A stretch of DNA of 64,000 nucleotides. Origin: Azolla caroliniana. Taxonomy: Eukaryota > Polypodiophyta. Under the pieces are notes generated by a model. The model made no database searches, had not been told where the DNA came from, and saw only the letters and a program-made list of their open reading frames with translations. The DNA lies in assembly GCA_043228905.1 (NCBI GenBank), contig JBHGNT010000006.1:930001-994000 (forward strand). Direction: 5' to 3'. A program made the position numbers and the translations under genes. Within the stretch, counting starts at the first letter, position 1. Each line of letters starts with the position of its first letter. Positions 13,061-26,588 of the stretch are shown in pieces.

Positions 13061-14364
13061 AATATTGTACAAGCATTCAAGTAATAATGGCAATGAAACT
13101 ATCATTGATGACATTAGGCATCCTCTTTGCTTGTCCACTCTGCCATGGCACTTTTGCAAGATCCAAACAATGCAATTCACAAAAACAAACTTCGTTTCTC
13201 CTTTTTCATATTTTCAGCCATTTTAAAAAACCCTCATCTACATGATTGAGCAGCTTTCTAATGAGTGATTGGTCATATGAGTCAAGAAGCATAGATATTA
13301 CAAAAATGACAGTAGTAGTGAGAGCCCAATAAAGTTCCATGTGGGATAGGGGCCACTTGATGACCATGTTCCTCACTACCTAGTACCAAGGGACAAAATA
13401 TCATAAGTTTGCATCTGTATGTGTTACATTTCATTCAGAAGTAAAAAATGGTCAATTTGCAGCCAGTTCCCCATGGGGTAGTTGGATTATTCGCCAAGGA
13501 AACAAAGCATCCAAAAAGACCCACGTTTTGTGAAGGTATGTTTCCATTCGGGAACAAGTCCTTCAGTCGTATCCCAATCTTAAATCCCTGGAAACCTTTC
13601 CTGGTTATGTCACAATATATATGATCCTCAAATCTTAGATCTTCATCAAATGACTTTTGATTTCTGTTCTGTCAATGGTCATGGGATCTATGAACTTCAT
13701 ATCCATCAATGTATGTGAAGAGCACCATTAAGTTTTCATTTAGAACCAAGCTTACTTTTCTTCAGACAACTAACTTTTTTTGTAAACATATGTAATCTCC
13801 CATTTGAGTCGAAGTTCTGACTACCCATTCTGAAAAGTGTTACAGCTTCAATTACAGACCCAAACTAAGGCTTCATACTACTACCTTTCATGACACTTCG
13901 CACTCAAAATGTATGAATTTCCCCACCATTTACGTGACTTTTAGGAGGTTCATTGTACATATTTAGTATATGCTAAAAAGGAAAACAATAAACAAGAATG
14001 AAATTCCATTTCAATTAATCCAATGGATCGAAATTAATGAGTACAAGACATCTGATGATGGAATCAACTGTGTTTCAGTAGCTTTTTACTGATTTACTCA
14101 AACTTCGACACCTTGAAAAAAAATTCAAAGCATCGGATCATGTGAGCACATCCCAAAAACTACCTAACCACTGATAATGAAAAACTAAAAATATATTATC
14201 CACTTCCGATGAAGAAAGAAGGATGGATAGAATATTGAAAGAAATAAATAGAACTATACCTAGTAATAGAAAAAAATTTGTTAGAAAATAGAATGAAAAG
14301 ATTGTGAGGTTAAGGTATTAGAAACCACCGACCACCAAGAAACTAAAACATCGAAAAATGCTTC
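11739..14364. other. Actin 3' flank and spacer
   Basis: It contains the actin 3' UTR (poly(A) signal not identified), a (TA)n tract at about 12896-12917 and a (CT)n tract at about 13021-13059. Several AT-rich stretches have no recognised gene. The last 80 bases or so are probably the RHM 3' UTR. Confidence 0.5.
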
Positions 14365-15453
14365 TTAAAGTGCCCCATTAAGTTGTTTTTTGTTCACGTC
14401 GAACACATACTTCTTCAAAGACTCCTTAATGGACAATAATTCCGGAAACTCTTTCTTGAGCTTGGTAGCATCCAACTCATTGTTGCTACGGGGGGCAATG
14501 ATAACTTTCGATTGCTCCTCAAGAGTGAAATTGGCCCACTTGAAGGTGGGGTCAATGTAGTCTCTGAACATTCCCAGCACCTCATTGTGGCTAACAACCC
14601 CTGGGTTTGTGAAGTTCCAGATTCCCGTAAGGTTTCGTTTCGCCATCTCAACTGCAATAGGCAACATCTCATCGAGCACAGTCATGCTATTTGGAATGTC
14701 CACAACCTTCTGGTAATGTGTGATCTTTGTGATGAAGTTCCTTGGATTCGTAAGGTCTGATGAAATTGGCATGCGCAAACGCAATGTACACACGTTCTCA
14801 TAGTTTTTCAGAAGCTCTTCAACCTAAAAAATCACACATCATGAGAACATGTTGTGAGATGTAGCATGTGAGAGGAAACTTAAAAGCTCACAGGCTTTAC
14901 TTTCTACTTTTTACCTTTTCTATGTCAAATGTTTTTTTAAAACCTATTAAGACATAGTCTCACGCTTTTTTTTTGTTCATGTCATTTTTAGCTTAAATTC
15001 CGAGGAAATCTATTAAAAATGATCTTCTTCGCACCTCCTTTTTGCATTTTTAATAATAATAATAAAACTTTGGAAAGTTTAGCACTCTCAAGTGACCTAC
15101 TACAAAATGTCGGGTAAAAACTTTACTAATGCATTAAGGATTTTATGAGCATTCAAACGGTTCACACAATTTCTCTCATTTAATGTAAAATAGTGAAACT
15201 TATCCGAAGCTTGTTGGTAATGTAGGACTAGAATTAAAATTTTTAATATATTTTGTTTTCCACAATGAAAATAAATCAAACGGTTTTATTACTAATGCAT
15301 TAAGGATTTTATGAGCATTCAAACGGTTCACACAATTTCTCTCATTTAATGTAAAATAGTGAAACTTATCCGAAGCTTGTTGGTAATGTAGGACTAGAAT
15401 TAAAATTTTTAATATATTTTGTTTTCCACAGAAACGTGCACTCCCATAGTAAG

Positions 15454-15510
<57 letters not shown>

Positions 15511-17438
15511 ATATATATACACTCTTCTTCATCATTTAGGTCAAAAGTGAAGTGAAAATTTTCACTTTTTAATCTACTTTTTCCCTTCTTTCATATCCTC
15601 ATATATATTATGTTATGTGACACATGAATTTAAGAACATATTCTTAGTTTGTAATGATTCAATATCTTTTATTTCATAAACCTTATTGAATAGCACCAAG
15701 CAAAGTAACTAGCACAAAACTATATACATATAAATATGAGTAAACAAAAGATCGAGAGAGAGAGAGAGAGAGAGAGAGAGGGAAAGAGAAAGACAGAGAA
15801 AGAGAGACTTACCATGGCCTTTGTCTTGGAGTAAAAGGAACCGATGAAATTAGGGGTATCTTCCTCAAAGAACCCAATCCCACTACCTAACGGATGCTTT
15901 GAATCATACTCAAAAGTACAACCCGTAGCAAAATTTACTAGAATAAGACCATGTTGGCGACAAACATCAGCTAGAGTCAGCGTGCCCACCACATTGGTAC
16001 AGATCGTCTCGGTCTTGTGGCTTTCACACCAGTCCACATTTGGGCACCCAGTGAGGCCTGCTGCATTGAAAACATGGGTCGGTTTGATCGATCCAATGTC
16101 ATCTTCAAGTTGGGATCGATTCTCAAGGCGTCCCAATCCATAGTGATACTCAATTCCTTGCTTTCCACATATCTCTCCTAGAAGACCCCCGATCCACCCT
16201 GTCTTTCCATAGATCAAAAACTTGAAATTACCTTGTGATTCTTTTGGTGAAGTTTTCTTCTCTACCACAATCTTTGGACCACCGTTTGAAATGGCGATTT
16301 GTGTTTTTTGTTCCTTTTCTGGGACACCATTGTTGAGCAGATCTGTAGTGGCAGCATTATTTTCAGGGATCCGATCTATACCACCAATCGCAAGCATCCG
16401 AGGGTGAGGAACAAGCGCCCCTGTCACATCCCCCCACCAATCAGGATTCTTAACATACCATTCCATTGTCTTTTTTAACCCTTCTTCCCATGTTGTCCTC
16501 TCTGCCCATCCAAGAACCTTGAGCTTTTTATCATCCAAGAAGTAACGTTGGTCGTTGAAGGGTCGGTTATCAACAAACTTGATGGCTTTCTCCGCATCGA
16601 TATTGAAGAGCTTGCAAATATCTTTCGCCACATCAAGTACCCGCCTTTCTTTCTTGGTCCCGATGTTGTAAACGTGTCCAACCATGCCTTTGTGCAAGAC
16701 AACTTCAAATGCTTCAGCTACATCCTCACAATAGAGGTAGCTTCTCACATTCGATCCATCGCCATGGATCGGGAGAGATCTCCCTTGCATAGCAAGAAGC
16801 ATGAACTTAGGGATCAATTTCTCGGGGAATTGGTTTGGACCATACACGTTGTTGCCACGTGTCGTGATAAAAGGCAATCCATAGGATCTACCATATGCCA
16901 TAACAAGCATTTCTGCCCCAGCTTTGGTTGCTGAGTAAGGGTTGGTTGGCAAGAGCTGAGATGCCTCATGGTTCCCGACAATTGCATCCGCCTCAGTTTC
17001 TCCATACACTTCATCGGTGCTAACATGTATGAAACGTCGGATGTTTCCGGTGACCTTACAAGCCTCTAGGAGGACATGGGTACCATAGACATTGTTCTTA
17101 GTGAATTCAAAACTATTACCAAATGAATTGTCGACATGGGTTTGGGCAGCGAAATGCATGATCGTGTCAATCCCTTCGGTGATAAGGAGATAATTGACCA
17201 AATCCGCACTCGCGATGTCTCCATGTACGAACTTGAAATTCTCCGACGTCTTGGATGGGTATAGATTCTTGAGGTTGGAGCAATAGTCGAGTTTATCGAG
17301 CACCACAATCTTATAGTTGGGGTAGTTACGGACCAATCGGTTTGCCACGTGAGACGCGATGAATCCAGCCGCCCCCGTGATGAGAATGTTCTTCGGAACA
17401 TAGGAGGATTCAGAAGAAGGTTGCAACGAGGCAGCCAT
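14365..17438 (-). CDS. RHM: UDP-L-rhamnose synthase (bifunctional RHM), 2 exons, 694 aa
   Basis: Exon 1 is 17438-15813 (542 codons) and exon 2 is 14823-14365 (152 codons plus stop). The intron is 989 bp with GTAAG and TTTTTTAG boundaries. The N-terminal half is a UDP-glucose 4,6-dehydratase: ILITGAAGFIASH (NAD-binding, residues 18-30), a THVDNSFGNS segment, and the YSATK Tyr-Lys pair near residue 170. The C-terminal half is the 3,5-epimerase/4-keto-reductase: FLIYGKTGWIGGLLG (near 400), TGCPNVDWCE and YSKTKAM, ending in exon 2 with KKYVFDVNKKQLNGAL. The enzyme converts UDP-glucose to UDP-L-rhamnose in the cytosol for pectin and flavonoid glycosides. It is about 25 residues longer than the common 669-residue form, mostly in the N-terminus and the interdomain linker. 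A pyrimidine-rich acceptor ending at 17518 suggests a 5' UTR intron. Confidence 0.95.
15123..15430. repeat. 142-bp direct duplication inside the RHM intron
   Basis: Bases 15123-15264 and 15289-15430 match by eye over 142 bp with a 24-bp spacer, so the period is 166 bp. The identity indicates a recent local duplication. It lies wholly within the intron and does not touch splice sites. Confidence 0.9.
15458..15508. repeat. (GT)n microsatellite in the RHM intron
   Basis: About 25 uninterrupted GT units lie just after the second copy of the 142-bp duplication. Confidence 0.95.
15752..15780. repeat. (GA)n microsatellite near the RHM 5' splice site
   Basis: A run of GA units lies 30 to 60 bp inside the intron from the exon 1 donor, so in mRNA sense the intron begins with a CT-rich tract. 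Confidence 0.9.
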
Positions 17439-18185
17439 AGCTAGGAAACGGGCTCAATCTACTCTTAATCTTTCTGCTTGGATCTGGACCTACGGCTCTG
17501 GCAATATGCTTCAGATCTGCGTCAACAAAAAATCAAGAAGGATCAAAGTGGTGGAGGTGTGAGGGGGAAGCGCGTTAAGGAAGGAGAGAAGGAGAAGGAG
17601 AAGGAGAACAGGGGAACAGGGGAAAGAACAGAAACAGAAACAGAAACAGAAACGTAGGGAGAAGAGGGGAATGTGTATATATTTATTTATTTATTTATTT
17701 ATTTATTGGCTAAATTTACATATTTATTTAGTTAAAATCGATTTACTTATGTACTTATTTATTTCAACTGCTGTAGCTTTTTCTTTTGTTTTCCTATTAC
17801 TTACTTTATCGTAATGCAAAACATTATAAATAAATAGGTAGTGTATGTATATCAAATGTAAAATGGGGTAGATCTCCTTCCTTGCTGCTTTGTTTTTGGG
17901 CCCTTTTTCATATAAATCTTATTCATTCTTTCGGTTCTAATTTTTTATATCTTTAATTACATCTACATACATACATGTTTGATTTTCATGGGGGAGAGCA
18001 CACACACACACCCCAACACAAATCTCTTTTTCCTTTACACACAATCTCTCTCATGTTCCCGGGGGGGGGGGGGAGGGAGAGCCAAGAGTATGGTCGTTAC
18101 TTCCCAAACACACACACCAACACAATCTCTTTTTCCTTTACGCACAATCTCTCTCATGTTCTCTCTATGTCTGTCTGTTTGTTTG

Positions 18186-18270
18186 TTGTAATTAGCTTAC
18201 CCTAGTTGTAAGTTGTTTACACTACTAGCATTACATCTTGGGTTCGAAACCCAATTTTCTCACCTCTCTA
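18186..18270 (+). repeat. tRNA-like (SINE-like) fragment
   Basis: An A-box-like TTAGCTTACCCTAGTTGTAAG is followed about 45 bp later by a good B box GGGTTCGAAACCC. No tRNA cloverleaf or acceptor stem can be drawn, so this fits a SINE head better than a tRNA gene. Confidence 0.45.
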
Positions 18271-18737
18271 TTACTTCATAGATATCTCTTATTTCACTAG
18301 ATGCCACTGTGGAATGTAGTGGTTGTAAGGAACCTTACCATCTGAACTACATTTGGGATCTCTCTCTCTCTCTCTCTCTCTCTCTTGTAGATGCCATATA
18401 AATATCTCTCTCTTGTAAACCAACACAACAAAAAAAACACTTGCAGCAGACCTCCCTCCTCCTATGCTCAAGGGTTAAAAATAAATCAAATCCCCCCCAT
18501 GGTGTTGATACACAACCTGAATTACAAGGTAACTCGACTCACTCTAACCAAGCACATCGTTGCTTGCTTCCCACCCTCGCTCACAAAAACTACCGAGTGA
18601 AGACTTCCTTCCCTTCCCCCTCTACACAATTGTTGTTGTTCTCCCAAGAGACCATAAAAGGTGGACAAGCATTACTTCCACACTGGGGTTGTTTTGGTTT
18701 TTTCTTTGAGAACCCTAACATTCGATCAATCTCCTAT

Positions 18738-18810
18738 GTTGCGTGTTGCGTGTTGCATGTTGCATGTTGCATGTTGCGTGTTGCGTGTTATATGTTGCAT
18801 GTTGCATGTT
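18738..18810 (+). repeat. 7-bp minisatellite (GTTGCRT)n
   Basis: About ten head-to-tail units of GTTGCGT or GTTGCAT, with one unit reading GTTATAT. Confidence 0.9.
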
Positions 18811-19414
18811 TGTATCAATCCCCAATAAGCTTGCTTTCGAGCCCCAAGAAGCAAAGGTATTTTAAAGCTCTTATTGTTTCAAGTAGGTCATGTATATACA
18901 TGATGTGTCATTTGTCCATGTTGAGATTGCCCCAATTATAACATTTGTTTTGTAAGTATTGAGATTCAATACAACATGCATGCAAAAGCTCTCCGAGCAC
19001 CTATTATAAAAGCATAGTTATCTAATAAAGTATATTGTTAAATTGTCCTCGTCATTTGTGCTTGTTGCAAAAGTATCATGGGTATACTCCTAGTGGTAAA
19101 CTCTTTGATGCCTTCTCTTTACATAAACTTAACAACCATTTGTTCAAGCGCATCAAAGCATAACCTAAAGAGGATTGGTGAGAGTGTCCATCCTCACTCA
19201 ACATTAGTAGTACTAGCCAAAATTTTAAAATTCCAATTCCTTACATTCCACACAACACTAGCTCATTATTATATATGTGAGGGTTTGCAAGCATAGATAC
19301 GCTCGGTGCTTCCAATAATTCCATATGGTTTGAATATATGTTCTTGGGCACATTACCAAAAGTGCATGATTTGAAAAAGAGACGAAAAGATAATGAGCAT
19401 GTGAATCAGTGATA

Positions 19415-19417
<3 letters not shown>

Positions 19418-19490
<73 letters not shown>
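19418..19490. repeat. Compound (GT)n(GA)n microsatellite
   Basis: About 16 GT units run straight into about 18 GA units. The same compound arrangement occurs in the LTR at 44877-44942. Confidence 0.95.
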
Positions 19491-19491
<1 letters not shown>

Positions 19492-19544
19492 GTTGAGGCT
19501 ATCCATTAGGAATGAATGTTACAAATGGTCAATTGATTGAATAG

Positions 19545-21140
19545 ATGTCTAGTAAGTTGAGGGATAAGTTCATGTATTGGAAGTCACAATCTTGGCCATT
19601 TCATGTACTCTTGAAGATTGTACAATGTATTATTGAACCCATAATATTATATTACTTGTCATTGTTTGCCATGGACAAAGAAAGATTTGCACTATTTTGC
19701 AACTTCTTTGATATTTGTTGTGGAAGAAGAGGGATAAGATGGGAATCACTTGGGTTGCGTGGAATCATCTAGCAACCCCTAAGCGCTTAGGGGGAGCTGG
19801 AATATTGAACTTATCTATGCATATGATGTCTCGTAGATTTTCATTATTACAAGACATGTGTTCAAACTCACAACCATGGATATCTATTGTTCAATATTTC
19901 ATTGAGAACAAGGGTTTAACAAATGGAAGGACAACGATTAAGGCTTCATGATGGCAATTACTAGATAGATGTATTTCACTTAGGATTCTAGGCTCTTCAT
20001 GTGTTCAACACTTGGTTACTTCATGGCAAGAAGCACTCTTGTTATGTGTATGGAAACCATCATCTAGTAGAGAGCATTATAATTCTTTGCAAAAAGAGTT
20101 ACTTGTGTCTTCTTCGTTATTATGTTGGTCAGGAAAGGAGAGATTGTGCTCTCAAATTAATCGTTTGTTTCGTTTGGGGGTCAAAGAGGTAGGAGATATA
20201 GTTGAGGCTTCATCTCAAAGAATTTTGGAGTTTGTTGAAGCACAACAATTATTACGCATCCCGCCTAATTATGGGTTTATTTGGCAACAACTACAAAATA
20301 TTGCATTGATGTAAGGTCCCTTACCTCTACAAACAAGAGAACAATCGTGGATTGATTGGTGTTTACGGGGTCAAACGTCGTTGTTACAAGTGACTACTAA
20401 TCTTTTGTATCATTGCTCTGTTGAGTCTCTGGGATGGTTATCATCTAAGGCTGAAGAAGAATGGAAAATACACAAATCTGGTCATGGGTGGTGGCAGATC
20501 TTACAATGTAGTTGGCATTCTAAATTGTCACTTGTAACAAAGGTCTTCATTTGGAGAGTTTTGATTAGAGGATTGCCTTTGGGATTAGCTCTAAAGCGAT
20601 GTGGACTAGCAACGGGTAATTGCTTCTTTTGCAATGTTCAAATGGAAGATAATACTAATCGATTTATACAATGTCCAATTGCTTGTTAGATTTGTATTAC
20701 ATTTCCCAAATTTGGCAAGTTTTATATCGGTATTATTTGATACCTAGATAATGGGTGTTTGCACAATTTACACATGTTGACCCAAAATCAGAGATGGAGA
20801 TCGTTTTTCTATTTCTGATATATTGGGATTGCATCATAATTGGTACACACACAACACTTTTTTATTCGATGGTAGACATGGGGTGAAAGCATATCTACGA
20901 AAGTTGAAGGGAGTACTAATGTAGCAATTTTCTTTATTGGAGCAAGTGGAAATTCTTTCCTTGGTGGAGTGTTCGTCTTGCCTATTGGCAATTCAACATG
21001 TTCCTCTACCCATGTAGTGTAGTGTAGTTAGTGGGTGACCATACTCTATTGTCACACCCATTGTAAGTAGTGTTTTTCACATATATTTATTAATATAATT
21101 GTGTGTTTTCACCAAGAGAGATAGATAGATAGATAGATTA
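19545..21140 (+). pseudogene. LINE 3' end relic: RT C-terminal region and zinc-binding domain
   Basis: Broken frames give a typical plant LINE C-terminus. The order is KLRDKFMYWKSQSWPFHV, then WNHLATPKRLGGAGILNLSM (19745-19830). The zf-RVT-like segment at 20540-20690 has FIWRVLIRGLPLGLALKR and a CFFC...NRFIQCP cysteine/histidine-like pattern. Frameshifts and stops separate the pieces. The relic seems to end near a (TAGA)n tail at 21117-21137, a common kind of LINE terminus. Confidence 0.7.
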
Positions 21141-21193
21141 TATTATCGTCTTCGGAGGTCAAATATGACCTATGAGACCAAAAATATTACATT

Positions 21194-21640
21194 TCACGTG
21201 ATACGTGTAAAAGTGAGTAGTGACTCTCGATGTTCAAGAACTTTACCAATGAATGTTGCAATCGAGAGTGCACATTGTGCTTGTGAGAGGAGTTCATGCA
21301 AAGATTGGGCTCGATCGAAGAGATGTGGAAAGCATAGTCGAATATGATCAAAGGCAGAGCATTGTATCAAAGTGTGATACTCAGACTCGCAAACTTGTTT
21401 AGGGCAAAGTGTGCATAGCCGACCACTCTCATCACTTGTGCCCCAACTACATACCTTGTAACTTGAATCCATGAACTTGTGTCCATAACGTAGTGTTATA
21501 AGCTTGTTACGAGAGAGATAGTGGTGGTTGTATTCTTCTTTCCCATATAAAATGATGCCTAACATATTAAATGTAAAAAGCTCCAATACCATCAAGAAGT
21601 GGGACTCAAAACTATATGTGTGAAGACACAATATGAACAC
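21194..21640 (-). pseudogene. LINE-type zinc-binding domain remnant (148-codon frame)
   Basis: The frame contains RLCTLCPKQVCESEYHTLIQC followed by SAFDHIRLCFPHLF. This is the CxxC...ExHxxxxC pattern and trailing helix seen at the C-terminus of some non-LTR reverse transcriptases. No RT core is adjacent. It is probably the end of an old LINE on the minus strand; a domesticated gene cannot be excluded. Confidence 0.45.
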
Positions 21641-24600
21641 ATTGATGTTATAGATCTACTTTGGATTTGATAAGCACCTTAATAGAATTCTAGAATTTAG
21701 CTACCTAAACATGATGGTGTATCATTGATAAATAGGTTTATTGTTGTGTGTCTCTTCATAACGTTATTAGAGTTCATGCATGCAAGTGTCTTATTCATTA
21801 TAAATTTTCTTCACTACTTTATTAGACTCCATCTATGTTAAAATTTCTTCATAACTTATGCGTTGTTTATGCTCATGGACAGTTTGTTCATTATTAAAAA
21901 TATTTTCAACATTATTGGAGTTCATGAACTTTGGTGTTTTTTCATCAAAGTTGTGGATTTACAAACACTGAGCTTGTCATAATTTTCATAACACAGTGTG
22001 AAAATGATAAGCACTTCAAGAGGCAACGCCAACAAATTGCAATGTTTATATATTTATGTATGTAAATGGGAGAGTTAGGTGACATGCAACATAGGAAAAT
22101 CACATTATGAGTTTTTTAAAATTTTAGGTTAAAAGGACAAATGATTGGTCACGCTTGCCGAAAATGCAACAAAATTATGGTCTAAATGTTATATGCCGAG
22201 TATCTAATTTTAGTTATCAACTTACCCTAATGGTAAAGGTCTTGGGTTCAAATCATGTTTTAACATATCTTTGATATGGTATATTCATTTTCTCCTAAAC
22301 TATGTGCCATAAGTTAACATAGTATTGAGCTCACAATCCCAATATCTCCAAATAATAGACACAAATGCTTTGAATATAACTGAATTGGTTGTTTTCTTAA
22401 CTCTCTCTCTCTCTCTCTCTCTCTCAATATGTATATACGTATATATATATATTCATTCATGTGGAATATAAATTGCTCCATCACTTCCATCCTCCATGTG
22501 TTTTCACATTTCGATGGTTATTTTTTCCAAAAAATACTCCTTCCATGTGAGAATATTATATTCAAATTCCAATAGGGACGCGATAGTTCCATCTTATGTG
22601 GAGGCCCACTGACTCAAGAATGGAGGAGGACGACCATTGTTGGATGAAGGTTAATCGTTGTCTTTCGACTCCATCAATTCCACCCGGGAGGCCATCGTAT
22701 TGGCTCTTTAGTGTGGCTACAACTTCACTCCATATCTCATGTAGTAACATCGCCTGATGCACGATTTGATTGGAGAAGACCCACCTACAACACTATTTTA
22801 TTGAAACCTAAAAATGAGGGGCAACCATATAATCTTGAAGGTATCAAGTTGGACGACATGGATATGAAAGGATGAAAATAGTTTTTAATTAAGTAGCATG
22901 GACATGGTTCCCGTCCATTCCTTGCTTTTACTTCTAAACCAATAAATAGCAAATCCCATTTTTCTTACTATGTTATATTGAAAATGCTCTTTCCATCCTC
23001 TCGTTTGAGTTCTCTTACAAGAGGTTGTGTGTGACAGTGTGACGAATCTCCATGATAATGTGGTAAAATTTTTATAAAATGGTGTGCACAATGAGAATTG
23101 TGATTGCAAAAAGAGAATATGAAACCCATCTCTTGACATGGCAATGAATTCCCAGTAAACCATTTCCATAATTGCATGCAAGGATTTATTGTTTGAATTG
23201 ATGCTTGATAGATGCAAGAACACACATATACAAGGTAAAGTGAAAGGTTGGCCTTTACAACCCCAAGAACATGACACGTCATTTGAAGGGCACATGTATA
23301 TGTGGTAACACATGAAATGCCATATCCTAAGCCAATCAAGAGCTAATTTTGCTATTAACTGCTTTTTACACATTGTTGTGCTTACACAACTAATACATGT
23401 CCCAATCACTAACCATTCATTTACAAGGATTTGGAAACTACTTCAAGCTTTCTTTTTATTGCACGTTTGTTTGTTGAGATGTATGTATCTCATTAACTCT
23501 TATGTCCATATCTTGATAGCTCCAATGGCACATGCATCATTTACATTCCAACCTAAGAGTAATATATTCCAACATTTGGTCTACATTATTTTGCTTTAGT
23601 CAATGATGTGTATTAGAAATTTCAAGTTATAAAGTTGGCATGCTTTATTTCAACACATAAGCCTTAAGATCCCAACAACACCTTAAAATGCATTTCCACC
23701 TATATTTATAAGGATTTAATAGGAATTCCAACAACACCTTAACATGCATTTCAACCTATATTTACAAGGATTTAATAGGATGGACTTTTATCCTTATATT
23801 CACATATCCCACCAAACCACATGACTAAGTATCATGTGACATATTTGTTTGCATCAATTTTTAAATTTGCCCATAAACATGTAACCATTGGGCGCACACT
23901 ACATATGCACATTACGGTTGATAAATATTCATCAATCCACCTTTGACCACAAACCCACAATGTGTTGCCCATAAATGGTTTAACTCCGCGCTTAATACGA
24001 CGTAGATCACACTTCAAGAAGTTGCAATAAACAAAACTATTGGAAATAGGACGTGTAGATCTATGAAGATGGTGTGTGGTGAGCAATGGAGTTCAACCCT
24101 TACAAATGATTTGTTTTAGTCTCCCAATAATTATAATTGCATGGAGATCCGGAAAGTCATTCCATTGTATCTTGTTTGATGTGTACATTACCATTGGAAA
24201 CCTAAATTTTTATTGATATGAATATCAAGGCATAAAAAATTTATAAATACTTTCTAGCCAACTTATTCTTTAAACTTGGGGAATACAAATACCATAATAA
24301 TAATACAAGATCCAATGGTTATATAGAAAATTGTTATGATTTGTTCTTGCATATGATTACGATTTTATGAGAATACTTTGGGATTTAAGAGGTCATTATG
24401 GTGATAACCTACATTTTATAAATTACAACCTCACACTGTAGCCAAGATATAACAGTCAATTTTTTGGTTAATCAGGCTTTAAATTTCATGGCTTACAAAT
24501 CACACATAATAAAGACGTAATAAATTTCCATTTCGATGTGTGGTCTAGAAAACTCACAAAAAGTATTATGAAGTTTTTGTAAAGGGGGATTTGATTGTTG

Positions 24601-25477
24601 GCCCAAGTATTAATGAAATAAAGTAGGCAAAAAAGTTTTCTTCATGATGACTCCTCATTATAGGGTTCAAGGCTCCAGCTCAATTGTTGTAGTTTCCTTG
24701 CTTGTTGTACGTCATGATTTTGTCTAGCATCTATGTGTTGCTCAAAAAGTTACCCGCCCCTCTTTAGTTGCAACCAATGGTTTTGTGTCTCGACATGAAC
24801 TTTGTTGGACTTTTGTTCGACAATTTTGCTTGAAACATACCAAGATCCATAAACCCTCTGCTTTTCCCTTTTAAATTGTTGGTTTTTCTTTTCTTTTTAT
24901 TTGACGTTTGAAGGGCAAAACATATTTATTGAGCATGTTATTTATTAGCGATAACATTGTTAAAATTTGTCCAATATCGTCAATTTTTTGTGTCTATCTT
25001 AGTATGGCCCTCAATTTGGAGAGTTTGTTTTATTTTATTGGTCGACTGTCGATTCTTGGAAGTTGTGAGGTATCAATCGTGACTGGTTGCATGTGGAAAA
25101 AAAGGTTAAGGAGAGGGAAATTCTCTTGCATTTGGAGGTGATAGTTGAGGGGGAAAAAGAACATAATTATTAGATTAATCTTTTTTCTTTGTCAACGGTG
25201 TCGTGGAGGATTCTGGCCATTAGGAGAAAGGTCCTTCGGGTGCGTGCGAACTCGGTGTAATGTACAAACAAATGTAAATATCAAAGTATTAATAAGTACA
25301 ATACTTGATCCACCCAGGAAAAGTTGATGAACGATGTACAATAAGAGTACCGATTTGTGGGAGGCTAAGGTTGAGCAACCCCCCTACGAGAAAGGTTCTG
25401 AACCCAACTCACGTATCGCTTTAATGGGTGAACAACCCAACCCTTGGGACGGCCAAGAGTGTTTAATGGGTACTTTT
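21641..25477. other. Spacer with decayed repeats, no gene recognised
   Basis: It is AT-rich, with a (CT)n tract at about 22402-22426, a short tRNA-like piece near 22208-22250 (CTTACCCTAATGGTAAAGG and TTGGGTTCAAATC, with an internal deletion), and a 56-bp tandem pair at 23672-23780. Longer frames in it resemble nothing I recognise. Confidence 0.5.
23672..23780. repeat. Two tandem copies of a 56-bp unit
   Basis: Both copies contain CCAACAACACCTTAA, TGCATTTC and AAGGATTTAATAGGA in the same order with a few substitutions. Confidence 0.85.
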
Positions 25478-26588
25478 TGTTAGGATTGTACCCGGCCACA
25501 ACCGGTTGCTCGTATGCATATTCGGGGTGCAAAGAATTGAATGAGATAGTGCATAGACATAAAAACGAAAAATGCAGAAGATAGAAAACACATGATATTT
25601 TACATGGAAAACCCGAAAGGGAAAAACCACGGGGGTCTACAAACCCTTGCATGAAGGCCTGCATGATGATGAAAACCGCTTAAACCATGAGAACTAAATC
25701 AATATAAAGGTAAGGTATACAATAAGGATCTTAGAGGCAACAAACTTTGAGTCCTTCTTCGTCTAACAGACGACGACAGGGTTACTCTCTCTCTCTGTCT
25801 CACTCTTACACAAAGTTATAGAGGCAAAGACCTCGTCAATAACTATTCAACTATAATGATCAACTACACATGATTCAAGTCACTACCATAAAGTTTTCCA
25901 TAGTTGTATTTATACTAATTACAACTTTCTGGGCTATTTACAAATATGGCCCACTGGGGCACATTAAGACTATTTACAAAATTAGTCTCCCGAATCGGCT
26001 ATTAAATCGATTTGTCGATTATTCGATTTTCGACCTCGACCGAATTTTCTGTCAACTCCCTATTCGATTCAACTCATACTCTTCCAATTTAGCGGGACCT
26101 GTTTCCCAACAAACTCCCCCTTCACTTCGGCATGGGGTGCTTCATCAATCTGACTCTCTATCGGCACATGTCCAACTTTTCAGCCGACAACACCTTCGTC
26201 AGCATGTCTGACCCATTCTCCGTTGTGTGCACCTTCACTAGAGAAAACTCCTTTTCTTCTACCCGCTCCTAGAGCCAATAGTTTCTGTTCTGGATGTACT
26301 TGGTCCTTGAATGGTAGGCGGCATTCTTCGCAAGGTGGATGACACTTTGATTATCGTAGTAGAGTCGGAACTCCTCTTGCAAATTTCCAACTCTTTGATG
26401 AACTCTTCATCCATATTATTTCCTTGTCAACTTCCGTGGTTTCATGGTTGACAACGACACGATCTTCTACAGCCTCGACAGCCACGATACGGCTCCCCCT
26501 ACATAAGTTATTACGTATCCAGATGTGGATCGATTGATATCCACATCAATCGACATGTTTGAATCAATATAGCCTTCTAATAGGGGTT
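25478..26588 (-). mobile_element. Decayed Tork-like copia 3' end with LTR
   Basis: On the minus strand, RNase H pieces run from about 26580 (GYIDSNMSIDVDINRSTSGY, VGGAVSWLSRL) to about 26130, with NQSVIHLAKNAAYHS, NGSDMLTKVL and HPMPK. The frame is broken by several stops and shifts. A short purine tract (AGTGAAGGGGGAGTT) leads into an LTR of 634 bp at 26111-25478, starting TGTTGGGAAACAGG and ending CAATCCTAACA. The LTR start and its internal GTGGTTTTTCCC region resemble the LTR at 52252. It is truncated at 26588 by another LTR. Confidence 0.75.

Larger units (their letters stand above)
17439..19417. other. RHM 5' flank and spacer with simple repeats
   Basis: It contains the RHM leader and promoter region on the minus strand, with AGAAACAGAAAC repeats near 17630 and (ATTT)n at about 17682-17707. 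A G tract lies at 18061-18073 and (CT)n at about 18358-18385. No additional gene is recognised. Confidence 0.5.

Noticed and set aside
25365-25664. 99-codon minus-strand frame
   Set aside because: It runs across the end of a Tork-like LTR; codons reflect U5 sequence, not a gene.
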